Source: Rhodococcus gordoniae
GTDB lineage: Bacteria; Actinomycetota; Actinomycetes; Mycobacteriales; Mycobacteriaceae
NCBI RefSeq assembly: GCF_001646655.1
Contig: NZ_LPZN01000001.1
Location: 36,046-100,045 of the forward strand
DNA: 64,000 bases
Direction of reading: 5' to 3'
Shown: positions 54,795 to 64,000 of the stretch, one piece after another
Numbering within the stretch: the first letter of the stretch is position 1
How the letters are laid out: every line of letters begins with the position of its first letter
Notes under the pieces: generated by a model
Told to the model about the DNA's origin: nothing
Database searches by the model: none
The model's input: only the letters and a program-made list of their open reading frames with translations
Translations under genes and position numbers: made by a program

Positions 54795-54953
54795 ATGTAC
54801 AACTGGTCCGTCCAGAACCAGATCGTCGCGTTCGTGGACTCGCTGAGGCCCTACGCCGACGAGATCCGAGCCGACTACTGGCACGCGTTGTACGCCTTCG
54901 CCGACCAGCAGAGCGTCCTGCTCACCATGCTCGGATACCCGCCGGTTCCCTGA
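54795..54953 (+). CDS. Small ORF, 52 residues, after mshB
   Basis: MYNWSVQNQIVAFVDSLRPY continues to a stop at 54951-54953 and ends LGYPPVP. GGGGG lies 7 bases before the ATG. It reads like a real amphipathic helical protein, with Trp and Tyr well placed, rather than random GC-rich sequence. No family is recognised. Confidence 0.6.
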   Translation: MYNWSVQNQIVAFVDSLRPYADEIRADYWHALYAFADQQSVLLTMLGYPPVP

Positions 54954-55030
54954 CGTCCCGTGGGTGAGCGGCGGACGGTTCCGCAGACCCCGGTTGCGTC
55001 GGCGCCCGTCCGGTAGCGCACCATCGAAGC

Positions 55031-55489
55031 ATGACGGTCGATCCAGCAACCGCTGCCCCCCTCGAGTCACCGGCGGACGTCCGGCCACGCCGGGGCCTCG
55101 TCGCGTTGCTCGTGCTCGACGGTGCGCTGTGCGCCCTGTTGTCGGTCTTCTACCTGGGCCTGTACATCGCCGGGATGCCCTTCCCGATCACCATCCTGCT
55201 GGCCGGACTCGCGAACCTGCTCCTGGTGGTGGCCGTCCGCGCCGAGACCGGCTCCCTGCGCAGCGCGACCCTGCCGCTGGTCGCGTGGGCCGTCGTCTTC
55301 CTCGTCTGTCTGGCGGGAGGGCCGGGCGGCGATCAACTCGCGCTCGGCGATTGGCGGACCCTGCTGCTGCCGGTGGCGGCGCTCGTCCCGGCCGGCGGCT
55401 ACCTGTTCTCGGCGCGTATCAAGGAGATCACTCGGGCGGTGGGAGCGGCTCGCGCGGTAGGAGCGACGCAGCCCGAGCCGCGTCCCTGA
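55031..55489 (+). CDS. Four-helix membrane protein (Rv1171-like position)
   Basis: 152 residues with four hydrophobic helices (LVALLVLDGALCALLSVFYL, ITILLAGLANLLLVVAV, LPLVAWAVVFLVCLAG, LLLPVAALVPAGGYLF). The end overlaps the convergent uracil-DNA glycosylase gene by 62 bases. Position between mshB and fbiC is as for Rv1171 in M. tuberculosis. Function unknown. Confidence 0.85.
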   Translation: MTVDPATAAPLESPADVRPRRGLVALLVLDGALCALLSVFYLGLYIAGMPFPITILLAGLANLLLVVAVRAETGSLRSATLPLVAWAVVFLVCLAGGPGGDQLALGDWRTLLLPVAALVPAGGYLFSARIKEITRAVGAARAVGATQPEPRP

Positions 55490-56204
55490 GCACGTCGGTC
55501 ACCATCTCCTGCGTCAGCCGGCCGGTGAAGGTGTTCTGCTGGCTGACGTGATAGCAGCCGAACAGATGCAACGGGTGCTCGCGCGCCTCGGTCGGAGACA
55601 GCAGCGCGTGCGCGCCGTGCCCGAACTTCGGGCGGGGAACGGGAATCGTCCACCCCGCGGCCGACAGGACGGGCAGTAGCGCCTGCCATCCGAAACCGCC
55701 GAGGACGACGACCGCGCGCAGCGTGGGGGAGAGCAGGTCGAGCTCCTGTTCCAGCCAGTGCCGGCAGGTGTCGCGTTCGACGACGGTGGGGCGATTCGCC
55801 GGCGGTGCGCAGTGCACCGGGGACGTGATGCGCGTGCCGAACAGTTCGAGGCCGTCGCCGATGTGCGTCGCGGTCGGCTGCGACGCCAGACCCGCGTCGT
55901 ACAGGGCCGCGTACAGCACGTCGCCCGACCGGTCGCCGGTGAACATCCGTCCCGTGCGGTTCCCGCCGTGCGCGGCGGGCGCAAGCCCGACGATCAGCAG
56001 GGACGCATCGGCAGGACCGAAACCCGGGACGGGCCGGCCCCAGTACTCCTCGTCGCGGAAGGCTGCTCGTTTCTCCCGCGCGACCTGCTCGCGCCATGCG
56101 ACCAGCCGCGGACACGCGCGGCAGTCGACGAGCACATCGTCGAGTTCGGCCAGCGTCGCAGGAGGGGCGCCGTGCAGGGGTCCCCGTCCCGAGGGAGGGA
56201 TCAT
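55428..56204 (-). CDS. Uracil-DNA glycosylase, UdgB-type (family 5, iron-sulfur)
   Basis: 258 residues. CRACPRLVAWRE supplies two cluster cysteines; GLAPAAHGGNRTGRMFTGD is the uracil pocket (family 5 lacks the usual polar residue), and CYHVSQQNTFTG is the DNA loop. ATG 56204 overlaps the upstream stop (ATGA) and is preferred over ATG 56216. It removes uracil and other deaminated bases. Confidence 0.9.
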   Translation of the reverse strand: MIPPSGRGPLHGAPPATLAELDDVLVDCRACPRLVAWREQVAREKRAAFRDEEYWGRPVPGFGPADASLLIVGLAPAAHGGNRTGRMFTGDRSGDVLYAALYDAGLASQPTATHIGDGLELFGTRITSPVHCAPPANRPTVVERDTCRHWLEQELDLLSPTLRAVVVLGGFGWQALLPVLSAAGWTIPVPRPKFGHGAHALLSPTEAREHPLHLFGCYHVSQQNTFTGRLTQEMVTDVLRDAARAASLLPREPLPPPE

Positions 56205-57715
56205 GTCTTCATCCATGCTTCTCCCATACCCGGTGTGACCTCCTGAACCAGAGCCCACGCCTCGTCCATCGGGATGTCGATCACCTCGTAACGGCCCGCG
56301 CCCGCCGGGGTCGCCGCGACGACGGTCGCGAGGCCGGCCCGTCGCTGGAAGAATGTCTGCCTCACCGTCCATCCGATCACACCCTTCGCATCGAGGCAGA
56401 TGCGTTGCCGGTCGATCGAGCCGCTGCGGGCCACGAGATGTCCGTCGACGACGGTATGACCGAGACCCCGGTACCGGTCCTGCGCCAGCGCGCACGCCCC
56501 CGCGACCAGCAGCACGATCACCGTGACGATCGCCGGCAGGGGCACGTGCCGCCCGGTGACGGTGAGGGCGACGAGCCCCGCGACCACCACGACACCCACC
56601 GGCCACAACGTCCGCGTGTAGCGGCGACGACGGGCACGGGGACCGTGGCTGCGCAGCGGCGCATCGAGTGGTAACCGCTCGGTGAGCACCTCGGCCGCGA
56701 CCCGTCGGACCTCCCCGTCGGGCGCCGGCGGCAGGACCAGCGACGAACCACCCTGCTGCGCCGTCCTGCCCGTCATGACGGCGTCGAGCCGCGCGGCACC
56801 GACCAGTCGCAGTGCCAATGGTTCGTGCAGTGCGACACCGCGCAGCCGCGCCCGGTCGAGAGTGGTGTGACGGGTCGTGAGCAGGCCGTGCGCGATGCGC
56901 AGGACCCGGTCGTCGTCGGTCACCCGCAGGTCGCCGTAGACCATCAGGTAGCGCACACACGCCGCCGGACTGGCGACGAGCACGACCACCAGGACGAGGA
57001 TCACCAGTGCGACCAGCAGTCCCAGATCCTCCGCGGCCTCGACCGCGCGGCGGACGACCTGCGACTCGGCGATCCACCGGCCGAGCCCGAACTGGAAGGC
57101 GGCACCGGTAATCGCCGCGACGGCCAGCAATCCCGTCGTGGAGAAGGGGGCGTAGCGCACCCAACCCGGATCGAAGCGCGCCAGCTGCCGCTCGGTGGGG
57201 GCCGCGGACGTCGGTGCCGGCTCGGACGGTTCGGCGACCCGCTCCCCGCCGGTCAGGAGTACGGCACGCAGCTCGGGGACGGCGGCGATCGGGAGGCCGT
57301 CGAGTTCGAACCGGTTGTGGTCGGCTCCTCCGCCCTGTCCGGTACCGATCTTCAGGACGGCCAGGCCGAGGACGCGGTGCATGAGGCGTTGTTCGACGTC
57401 CACCGAGCGGATGCGGCTGCGGGGGATCGACAACTCGCGTCGCTGCAGCAGTCCGCGGCGGAGTTCGACGTGCACGGGCCCGACACGGTAGGTGGTGGTG
57501 AACCAGCGCGACAGCCCGATCAGCACCAGCACCCCTGTCGCTGCGAGTCCCCACCCGGGATTTCCGCTGGTGGTGCCGATGACGAACGATCCGGCGAGCA
57601 CGGGCAGCAGGCGCAGGATCTCCTCGATCGGATGGATCAGCAACATCCTGCGGTCCAGGCGCGACCACGGCACCTGCTCGTCCGTCTCGGCCGCGGGCAC
57701 GGCGGTGTCGTTCAT
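56201..57715 (-). CDS. YdbT-like membrane protein with bacterial PH domains
   Basis: 504 residues with three DUF304/bPH2 domains separated by pairs of membrane helices; the repeated pattern is seen in ELSIPRSRIRSVDVEQRL, TLDRARLRGVALHEPL and CLDAKGVIGWTVRQTF. Membrane-bound, function unclear. Overlaps both neighbours by four bases, forming a three-gene operon with the smaller PH protein and UdgB. Confidence 0.85.
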   Translation of the reverse strand: MNDTAVPAAETDEQVPWSRLDRRMLLIHPIEEILRLLPVLAGSFVIGTTSGNPGWGLAATGVLVLIGLSRWFTTTYRVGPVHVELRRGLLQRRELSIPRSRIRSVDVEQRLMHRVLGLAVLKIGTGQGGGADHNRFELDGLPIAAVPELRAVLLTGGERVAEPSEPAPTSAAPTERQLARFDPGWVRYAPFSTTGLLAVAAITGAAFQFGLGRWIAESQVVRRAVEAAEDLGLLVALVILVLVVVLVASPAACVRYLMVYGDLRVTDDDRVLRIAHGLLTTRHTTLDRARLRGVALHEPLALRLVGAARLDAVMTGRTAQQGGSSLVLPPAPDGEVRRVAAEVLTERLPLDAPLRSHGPRARRRRYTRTLWPVGVVVVAGLVALTVTGRHVPLPAIVTVIVLLVAGACALAQDRYRGLGHTVVDGHLVARSGSIDRQRICLDAKGVIGWTVRQTFFQRRAGLATVVAATPAGAGRYEVIDIPMDEAWALVQEVTPGMGEAWMKT

Positions 57716-58242
57716 GTCGCGTCCGTCCGGTAGCGGGTCGCGAGCGCGGTCAGGTGGGCGACGGTCTCGTCGGCGACGCGGCTGTCGAGTCCGACGATCT
57801 CCACCGCACCCGCCGCGGACGCGGTGGTGACGGTGACGGTGGTCAGATCGAGCCAGCGGTCGAGCGGGCCCCGTTCGGTGTCGACGGTCTGGATCCGGGA
57901 GATCGGCGCGATGCGGTGTTCCTGCGTCCACCAGCCCGACCGCGTGTAGACCGCCGTGTCGTCCATCTCCCAGCGATGGACACGGAAACGCCACGCCGGC
58001 ACCACCGCGACGTGCAGTCCGCCGAGGACGATCGTCGCTGCTGCCGCGGCGATGTGCCATCCGGCGCCTCCGGGTGCGACGATCACCCACACGACCTGCG
58101 CGACGACGAGCGGAATCCACATCAGTGCCGCGCTCACGGCCCAGAGCACACGCGCCTTCGGGCTCGGCCGCCACGAGGGTTCCCGCATGACCACACTCGC
58201 CTCCGGGCGCGCCCCGCCGACCGCCACCTCGTCGTCCTCCAC
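57712..58242 (-). CDS. YdbS-like PH-domain membrane protein
   Basis: 176 residues: two membrane helices, then one bPH2 domain (TRSGWWTQEHRIAPISRIQTVDT). Pairs with the larger PH protein like YdbS/YdbT of Bacillus. GTG 58242 is used. Confidence 0.87.
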   Translation of the reverse strand: MEDDEVAVGGARPEASVVMREPSWRPSPKARVLWAVSAALMWIPLVVAQVVWVIVAPGGAGWHIAAAAATIVLGGLHVAVVPAWRFRVHRWEMDDTAVYTRSGWWTQEHRIAPISRIQTVDTERGPLDRWLDLTTVTVTTASAAGAVEIVGLDSRVADETVAHLTALATRYRTDAT

Positions 58243-58362
58243 CCATGCCTCCTGCTCCGCCGGGACCGGTGTCCGGTTCCACGCTAGGCTGGGATCCGTA
58301 GAACCGGCCGGACTCGCCCGATCCGACGAGTGCGGATCGCCCGTTCAGAAGAGGAGATCGTC

Positions 58363-58560
58363 ATGACAGAGTCGAATGCGCTCGGCATCGAGATCCAGTC
58401 CGACAACGATTCCGAGGCCGACCGGCTCGAGCAGGCCACTCCCGTCTACGACGATCCTGCCGACGATCTGCCCTCGGACGTGCCGCTGGAGGCCGACCCC
58501 GCCGACACCTACGAGCAGAACCGCGAGGTCCCCGCGGACGACGACTACCCGCACGAATAG
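58363..58560 (+). CDS. Small acidic protein, 65 residues
   Basis: Asp/Glu-rich, probably disordered (MTESNALGIEIQSDNDSEAD, ending DDDYPHE). GAGGAG precedes the ATG at 58363. Similar short acidic proteins are often found before fbiC in related genomes, to my memory. Function unknown. Confidence 0.72.
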   Translation: MTESNALGIEIQSDNDSEADRLEQATPVYDDPADDLPSDVPLEADPADTYEQNREVPADDDYPHE

Positions 58561-58605
58561 ACCCCGAGGTGGCATAGGGGTGCACGCAGGCGCATGATCG
58601 GGCGC

Positions 58606-61203
58606 ATGACCGATTCCGCAGACGACATCCCGCAGTCCGCGATGCTCCCGACCCCCACCGTGCGCCCCGGTGCCGCGTCCCGCTCCACGGTGACACCGTC
58701 GGGAATGCGTCGTGCGCTGCGCCGGGCACGCGACGGGGTCGCTCTGAACGTCGACGAAGCGGCGGTCCTGCTGCAGGCGCGGGGCGCCGATCTCGAGGAT
58801 CTCTGCGCGTCGGCGGCGCGGGTGCGCGACGCCGGGCTGCTCGCCCAGGGACGTCCCGGCACGGTCACCTATTCGCGGAAGGTGTTCGTGCCCATCACCC
58901 GGTTGTGCCGGGATCGATGCCACTACTGCACCTTCGTCACGGTCCCCGGCAAGCTCCGCGCCGAGGGGCGCGGCATGTACCTCGAACCCGACGAGATCCT
59001 CGAGATCGCCCGTCAAGGGGCCGAACTGGGGTGCAAGGAGGCCTTGTTCACGCTCGGCGACCGGCCCGAGGACCGGTGGCCCGAAGCGAAGCAGTGGCTC
59101 GACGAGCGTGGATACGACTCCACCCTCGACTACGTCCGGGCGATGGCGATCCGAGTCCTCGAGGAGACCGGCCTGCTGCCGCACCTCAACCCCGGGGTGA
59201 TGAGCTGGGCCGAGATCTCCCGGTTGAAGCCGGTCGCCCCCTCGATGGGCATGATGCTCGAGACCACCTCCGAACGGTTGTTCGCCGAGAAGGGGCAGTG
59301 CCACTACGGCAGCCCCGACAAGGAGCCGGCGGTGCGGCTGCGCGTGCTCACCGATGCGGGACGTCTCGCGGTGCCGTTCACCACGGGGATCCTCGTCGGG
59401 ATCGGTGAGGACTTCACCGAGCGCGCCGAATCGATCCACGCGATCCGCAAGTCGCACAAAGCTTTCGGTCATATCCAGGAAGTGATCGTCCAGAACTTTC
59501 GTGCCAAGGACGACACCGCGATGCGCGAGCACGACGACGCGGAGCTCGACGAGTTCCTCGCCGCGATCGCCGTCGCGCGGCTCGTCCTCGGGCCGGGCAT
59601 GCGTATTCAGGCACCGCCGAACCTCGTGTCGCCGGACGAGTGCCGCGCGCTGCTCGGGGCGGGCGTCGACGACTGGGGCGGTGTCTCGCCGTTGACCCCC
59701 GACCACGTCAACCCCGAGCGGCCCTGGCCCGGTCTCGACACCCTCGCGCGCCTGAGCGCCGAGGCCGGCTTCGAACTCACCGAACGGATCGCCGCCCAGC
59801 CGCAGTACGTGCTCGCCGGCCAGCCGTGGATCGATCCACGCATCACCGCCCACGTACACGCCCTCGCCGACCCGGCCACGGGCCTGGCGCGCGAGGTGAT
59901 CCCGTCCGGACTGCCCTGGCAGGAACCCGACGTCGACTGGGAGTCGTCGGGGCGGGTCGACCTCAACTCCGAGATCGACGTGACCGGACGCAACACCGAG
60001 CACCGGTCGGATCTGGGGAGTGCCTTCGGCGACTGGGAGACCGTCCGTGAACAGGTGCTCGAGCTCGGTGCCTCCGCGCCGGTGCGGCTCGACAGCGACG
60101 TGCTCTCGGCGCTGCGCTCGGCGGAGCGCGATCCGGGCGGCTGCTCCGACGCGGAGTACACGGCCCTCGCCGACGCCGACGGGGCCGGTCTCGAAGCGCT
60201 CGTGGCACTCGCCGACCAGTTGCGGCGCGATACCGTCGGCGACGACGTCACCTACGTCGTCAACCGGAACATCAACTTCACCAACATCTGCTACACCGGC
60301 TGCCGGTTCTGTGCGTTCGCGCAGCGCAAGGGCGACGCCGACGCGTTCACCCTCTCGGCGAGCGAAGTCGCCGACCGGGCGTGGGAGGCGCACGTCGCCG
60401 GTGCCACCGAGGTGTGCATGCAGGGCGGTATCGATCCGGAACTTCCGGTGACCGGTTACGCCGATCTGGTCCGCGCAGTCAAGGCGCGGGTGCCGTCGAT
60501 GCACGTCCACGCGTTCTCGCCGATGGAGATCGTCAACGGTGTCGCGCGCAGCGGCACCTCGATCCGCGAGTGGCTCACCGAACTGCGTGCGGCCGGACTC
60601 GACACCATCCCGGGCACCGCCGCCGAGATCCTCGACGACGAGGTTCGGTGGGTGCTCACCAAGGGCAAACTCCCGACGGCCGAGTGGATCGAGGTGGTGA
60701 CCACCGCACACGAAGTGGGTCTGCGCTCGAGTTCGACGATGATGTACGGGCACGTCGACCAGCCGCACCACTGGGTGGGTCATCTGAACGTGATCCGCGG
60801 GATCCAGGACCGCACAGGTGGGTTCACCGAGTTCGTGTTGCTGCCCTTCGTCCACCAGTCGTCGCCGCTGTATCTGGCCGGCGCGTCGCGCCCCGGCCCG
60901 ACCATGCGCGACAACCGTGCCGCGCACGCGCTCGCCCGGGTCATGCTGCACGGCCGGATCGACAACATCCAGACCAGCTGGGTCAAGCTGGGTGTCGCGG
61001 GCACGCGGGCCATGCTCGAAGGCGGGGCCAACGACCTCGGTGGCACCCTGATGGAGGAGACCATCTCGCGCATGGCCGGATCGCAGCACGGTTCGGAGAA
61101 GACCGTCGCCGAACTCGTCGCGATCGCCGAGGGTATCGGCCGGCCCGCCCGTCAGCGGACCACGGCGTACACGCCCGCGGAGATCCCGTCGACCTCGCGC
61201 TGA
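58606..61203 (+). CDS. fbiC: FO synthase FbiC (CofG-CofH fusion)
   Basis: 865 residues. Two radical-SAM modules build the deazaflavin FO of coenzyme F420 from tyrosine and a flavin precursor. CofG-like [10 protein letters not shown] is near residue 105 and CofH-like [10 protein letters not shown] near 565, both CxxxCxxC. ATG 58606 is used; ATG 58594 is possible. F420 use is typical of these actinobacteria. Confidence 0.96.
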   Translation: MTDSADDIPQSAMLPTPTVRPGAASRSTVTPSGMRRALRRARDGVALNVDEAAVLLQARGADLEDLCASAARVRDAGLLAQGRPGTVTYSRKVFVPITRLCRDRCHYCTFVTVPGKLRAEGRGMYLEPDEILEIARQGAELGCKEALFTLGDRPEDRWPEAKQWLDERGYDSTLDYVRAMAIRVLEETGLLPHLNPGVMSWAEISRLKPVAPSMGMMLETTSERLFAEKGQCHYGSPDKEPAVRLRVLTDAGRLAVPFTTGILVGIGEDFTERAESIHAIRKSHKAFGHIQEVIVQNFRAKDDTAMREHDDAELDEFLAAIAVARLVLGPGMRIQAPPNLVSPDECRALLGAGVDDWGGVSPLTPDHVNPERPWPGLDTLARLSAEAGFELTERIAAQPQYVLAGQPWIDPRITAHVHALADPATGLAREVIPSGLPWQEPDVDWESSGRVDLNSEIDVTGRNTEHRSDLGSAFGDWETVREQVLELGASAPVRLDSDVLSALRSAERDPGGCSDAEYTALADADGAGLEALVALADQLRRDTVGDDVTYVVNRNINFTNICYTGCRFCAFAQRKGDADAFTLSASEVADRAWEAHVAGATEVCMQGGIDPELPVTGYADLVRAVKARVPSMHVHAFSPMEIVNGVARSGTSIREWLTELRAAGLDTIPGTAAEILDDEVRWVLTKGKLPTAEWIEVVTTAHEVGLRSSSTMMYGHVDQPHHWVGHLNVIRGIQDRTGGFTEFVLLPFVHQSSPLYLAGASRPGPTMRDNRAAHALARVMLHGRIDNIQTSWVKLGVAGTRAMLEGGANDLGGTLMEETISRMAGSQHGSEKTVAELVAIAEGIGRPARQRTTAYTPAEIPSTSR

Positions 61204-61354
61204 CCTCGGGTCACGACTCCGGGCGTGGTAGGGGACCCTTACTCCGAAGCGTTGCGGAGGGTCGGGGGATACTGGAGGACCGTGGGCGTCGAGAACGCCC
61301 CTTCGGCGAGGCCGCGCAGGTCGGCGGGCTGACAGAGAGGCAGGGAGAACAGCA

Positions 61355-61678
61355 GTGACGTACACGATTGCGGAACCGTGCGTGGACGTGTTGGACAAGG
61401 CATGCATCGAGGAATGCCCCGTCGACTGCATCTACGAGGGCGGTCGCATGCTGTACATCCACCCCGACGAGTGCGTCGACTGCGGTGCGTGCGAGCCCGT
61501 GTGCCCCGTCGAAGCGATCTTCTACGAGGACGACGTTCCGGACGAGTGGTCCGATTACGTCAAGGCCAACGTCGACTTCTTCGACGATCTCGGCTCGCCC
61601 GGTGGCGCCGCGAAGCTCGGCAAGGTCGACTACGACCCGCCGTTCGTCAAGAACCTCCCTCCCATGGGCGAAGAGTGA
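61355..61678 (+). CDS. fdxC: 7Fe ferredoxin FdxC
   Basis: 107 residues with cluster motifs [11 protein letters not shown] and [16 protein letters not shown] near the N-terminus (3Fe-4S plus 4Fe-4S). Electron carrier. GTG 61355 is used with a CAGGGAG upstream. Followed by dapC at 22 bases. Confidence 0.95.
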   Translation: MTYTIAEPCVDVLDKACIEECPVDCIYEGGRMLYIHPDECVDCGACEPVCPVEAIFYEDDVPDEWSDYVKANVDFFDDLGSPGGAAKLGKVDYDPPFVKNLPPMGEE

Positions 61679-61700
61679 CGAACGGACCGGTGGAACTGTC

Positions 61701-62810
61701 GTGAGCACGCGTGTCCGCCGTTCGGTGGCGAAGAACCTGCCGGACTTCCCCTGGGATTCCCTGACCGACGCGAAGGCGAAGGCCGCGGCGCATCCCGAGG
61801 GCATCGTCAACCTGTCGGTGGGCACACCGGTCGACCCGGTCGCTCCCGTGATCCGGGAGGCGCTCGTCTCCGTCGCCGAGGAGCCCGGCTACCCGACCAC
61901 GCACGGCACCGCCGAACTGCGGCGAGCGGCCGTGGGTGCGCTCGAGCGCCGCTACGGCATCACCGGTCTGGACGACGCCGCGATCCTGCCGGCGATCGGT
62001 ACCAAGGAGATGATCGCCTGGCTGCCGTCGCTGTTCGGTCTCGGCGCCGACGATCTCGTCGTCATCCCCGAACTGGCGTACCCGACCTACGAGGTGGGCG
62101 GCCTGCTCGCCGGCACCCGCATCATCCGCGCCGACGGACTGACCCGCCTCGGACCCGAAGTGGCGTCGCTGGTCTTCGTGAACTCGCCGTCGAACCCCAC
62201 CGGCAAGGTGCTCGGTCCCGACCACCTGCGCAAGGTCGTCGACTGGGCGCGCAGCCGCGACGCGATCGTCGTCTCCGACGAGTGCTATCTCGGTCTCACC
62301 TGGGAGGGTGAGGCCCTGTCGATCCTGCACCCGAGCGTGTGCGGGGGCGACCACACCAACCTCCTCGCGGTGCACTCGCTGTCGAAGACCTCGAATCTCG
62401 CGAGTTACCGGGCCGGTTTCGTCACCGGCGACGCCGACCTCGTCGCCGACCTGCTCGAGGTCCGCAAGCACGCCGGCATGATGCTGCCGCTGCCGATCCA
62501 GGCGGCGATGACCGCGGCACTGAACGACGACGAGCACGAGAACGCGCAGCGTGAGAAGTACCGCACGCGTCGCGAGGTGCTCCTCGCCGCCGTGCGCGGC
62601 GCCGGCTTCACCGTCGACCATTCGGAGGCGGGCCTGTACCTGTGGGCGACGCGCGGTGAGGAATGCCGCGCGACCGTCGACTGGTTCGCCGAACGAGGAA
62701 TCCTCGTGGCGCCCGGCGAGTTCTACGGTCCCGGCGGTGTCCTGCACGTGCGGATCGCGCTGACCGCCACCGACGACGACATCGCCGCGGCCGCTGCCCG
62801 GTTGCGCTGA
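61701..62810 (+). CDS. dapC: N-succinyldiaminopimelate aminotransferase DapC
   Basis: 369-residue PLP-dependent class I aminotransferase of lysine and diaminopimelate synthesis. PLP lysine in HSLSKTSNLASYR near 233; NSPSNPTGK near 160; final RIAL with the carboxylate-binding Arg. GTG 61701 is used. Confidence 0.94.
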   Translation: MSTRVRRSVAKNLPDFPWDSLTDAKAKAAAHPEGIVNLSVGTPVDPVAPVIREALVSVAEEPGYPTTHGTAELRRAAVGALERRYGITGLDDAAILPAIGTKEMIAWLPSLFGLGADDLVVIPELAYPTYEVGGLLAGTRIIRADGLTRLGPEVASLVFVNSPSNPTGKVLGPDHLRKVVDWARSRDAIVVSDECYLGLTWEGEALSILHPSVCGGDHTNLLAVHSLSKTSNLASYRAGFVTGDADLVADLLEVRKHAGMMLPLPIQAAMTAALNDDEHENAQREKYRTRREVLLAAVRGAGFTVDHSEAGLYLWATRGEECRATVDWFAERGILVAPGEFYGPGGVLHVRIALTATDDDIAAAAARLR

Positions 62811-62872
62811 TCGAGCGCGGTCACCCCTCTCGACCCGACGCCCGGCGGGCGGGTCGCCGGTAGATTGGCCCC

Positions 62873-63577
62873 GTGAGTTCGTCCGGTGAGGATCCGCTGC
62901 TGTGGGTGCTCTACGTCGCCGTCGTGGCGATCACCGCGGTGAGTGCGTCGCGTTCCTGGTCCGGGAGTGCCGCGCACGCGAGGGCCCGATCGTTCTGGTG
63001 GCCGCCGCCGGTCGCGGCCACGATCCTGTGGTCGGTGGTCGCGGTGATGTCGCTGGCCCGGCTGATCTTCCCGGAACTGCTCGACCTCTTCAGGCGGCAA
63101 CCCGTCCGCACCCGCGATGCGGGGGAGTGGTGGCGCGTCCTCGCCGCCGGTCTGGTCGAGGACGGCGGAGTGCTCCTCACCGTGGTGAACCTCGTGCTGC
63201 TCGCGGTGGTCTCCGTCGCGATCGTGCGGGTGTGGGGGTGGTACCGGGCGATCGGGTTGTTCGTGGTCGGTCAGCTGCTGTGGGGATTGTTCACCACCTT
63301 CGTCTTCCCGTCCGACGGCGCGGGAACGACCGGCGCGACGCTCGCGTCGGCCGCGACCCTCGCGGGACTCTGGCCGGTCGTCGGGGCGACGCGCCCGCTG
63401 CTCGTCGCCTCCGCGGCGACCTTCGTTCTCGGCGTGGTGCTCGTGGTCGCGGGCGACGCGCACGGCGTGGCGATCCTGATCGGGATGCTGCTGGGCGCGG
63501 TCCTGGCCACTGTGCTTCCCCCGCCGTACCTCACGCGGGCATCGGTGTCGGCGACGCGCGGCGACGTCCGCACCTGA
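62873..63577 (+). CDS. Rhomboid-like membrane protein lacking the catalytic Ser motif
   Basis: 234 residues with about six or seven helices. AGEWWRVLAAGLVEDGGVLLTVVN and the late GDAHGVAILIGMLLG are rhomboid-like, but the region where GxSG should stand reads GTTGATLASAATLAG. It is probably a non-proteolytic relative. GTG 62873 is used. Confidence 0.72.
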   Translation: MSSSGEDPLLWVLYVAVVAITAVSASRSWSGSAAHARARSFWWPPPVAATILWSVVAVMSLARLIFPELLDLFRRQPVRTRDAGEWWRVLAAGLVEDGGVLLTVVNLVLLAVVSVAIVRVWGWYRAIGLFVVGQLLWGLFTTFVFPSDGAGTTGATLASAATLAGLWPVVGATRPLLVASAATFVLGVVLVVAGDAHGVAILIGMLLGAVLATVLPPPYLTRASVSATRGDVRT

Positions 63578-63611
63578 CCGCCCCGATGGGAGTGCGGCGC
63601 GATATGGGATC

Positions 63612-64000
63612 GTGGCTGCTGTGTCTGCACTGCTTCGTTCGCTGAACCCGCTGGCCGTCGCGCGCGGCGACGATCTCCCGGACGCCGTTCGTATCGACGG
63701 TCACACCTTCTCCCGCAGCGATCTGCTCGGCGCGGCGACCGCGGTCGCCTCCGGCCCCCGAGGTGCAGCATCCCGACGTCCCGGAACTGCCGGTACTGCC
63801 GGTCCGGTTGCACGCCCGCGACTGGCATCATCTGCCGGAGCCGAACCCGTCGCGAATCGCCTTCGTGCTCTACACCTCCGGTACCACCGGTGCCCCGAAG
63901 GGCGTGCTCCTGAGCCGGCGTGCGATCGCCGCCGGCATCGACGCGCTCGCCGAGGCGTGGGCCTGGACCGAGCGCGACACGCTCGTGCACGGACTTCCGC
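63612..64000 (+). pseudogene. Acyl-CoA synthetase (FadD36-like), internally deleted and cut by the window
   Basis: The first 46 or so codons from GTG 63612 (SALLRSLNPLAVARGDDLPD, DLLGAATAVA) are the usual start of this family. Near 63745-63757 the sequence jumps and the frame changes to EVQHPDVPELPVLPVRLHAR followed by the P-loop LYTSGTTGAPKG. By comparison with relatives in memory about 50-60 residues are missing. A real deletion or an assembly fault in GGCCCCCG-rich sequence are both possible. The 3-prime end lies outside the window. Confidence 0.7.

Overview
The window looks like a chromosomal segment of a mycolic-acid actinobacterium, most probably a Rhodococcus. The flanks are about 70 percent GC by hand count on sample lines. 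They carry genes typical of this order: mycothiol biosynthesis (mshB), the PIM mannosyltransferase pimE, lpqW, a fused F420 synthase fbiC and a WhiB protein. From about 46.2 to 62.8 kb the gene order (secreted protein, pimE, phhB, mutT2, typA, lpqW, mshB, membrane protein, fbiC, fdxC, dapC) follows, from memory, the Mycobacterium tuberculosis Rv1157c-Rv1178 neighbourhood.

Layout. 0-4.3 kb: acyl-CoA ligase, basic membrane protein, a clpP3/clpP4-like pair and its PopR/ClgR-like regulator. 4.5-8.1 kb: a CitE-like protein, allantoinase and allantoicase. 8.0-27 kb: an accessory island of lower GC (roughly 53-67 percent on lines counted) made of one long leftward gene set with a divergent LysR gene. 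27.3-33.2 kb: the rest of a purine/urate catabolic cluster, visibly damaged: a permease with a 5-prime frameshift, an oxygenase with a frameshift and an early stop, and a uricase N-terminus fused to a xanthine dehydrogenase C-terminus. 33.4-46 kb: mixed chromosomal genes, including an ECF41 sigma factor with its partner, fumarase, a carotenoid oxygenase, an Mrr-like protein and an exporter. 46-64 kb: the conserved core described above, ending in an acyl-CoA synthetase gene that is internally deleted and cut by the window edge.

The island is the most interesting part. Its distal genes encode a complete 3-hydroxyanthranilate to 2-oxopent-4-enoate route: ring-opening dioxygenase, ACMS decarboxylase, aminomuconic semialdehyde dehydrogenase, aminomuconate deaminase and oxalocrotonate decarboxylase. 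The relative order is that of the nba genes for 2-nitrobenzoate. In front lies an unfamiliar upper set: a cyclase-type amidohydrolase, a benzoylformate-decarboxylase-like ThDP enzyme, a NitT/TauT-type ABC importer, a thiolase-like/DUF35 pair, a CoA ligase, an aldehyde dehydrogenase homologue lacking its catalytic residues, an Asp/Glu-racemase-family enzyme, an OsmC protein and an alcohol dehydrogenase-like reductase. The same LysR-type box sits about 50 bases upstream of both the first upper gene and the first lower gene, so I infer one regulon with two promoters. The substrate is unknown; an isatin-like or arylglyoxylate-generating amino-aromatic is my working guess.

Other regulatory structure read from the bases: a PopR-like operator before clpP; a shared operator (CTGTATCC-N6-GTATAC) before both the allantoin operon and the xanthine permease, suggesting these were one purine cluster before the island separated them; back-to-back ECF41 promoters; and an AT-rich operator with 13-bp arms between uraD and a divergent small gene. 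No tRNA, rRNA, CRISPR array or transposase was seen.
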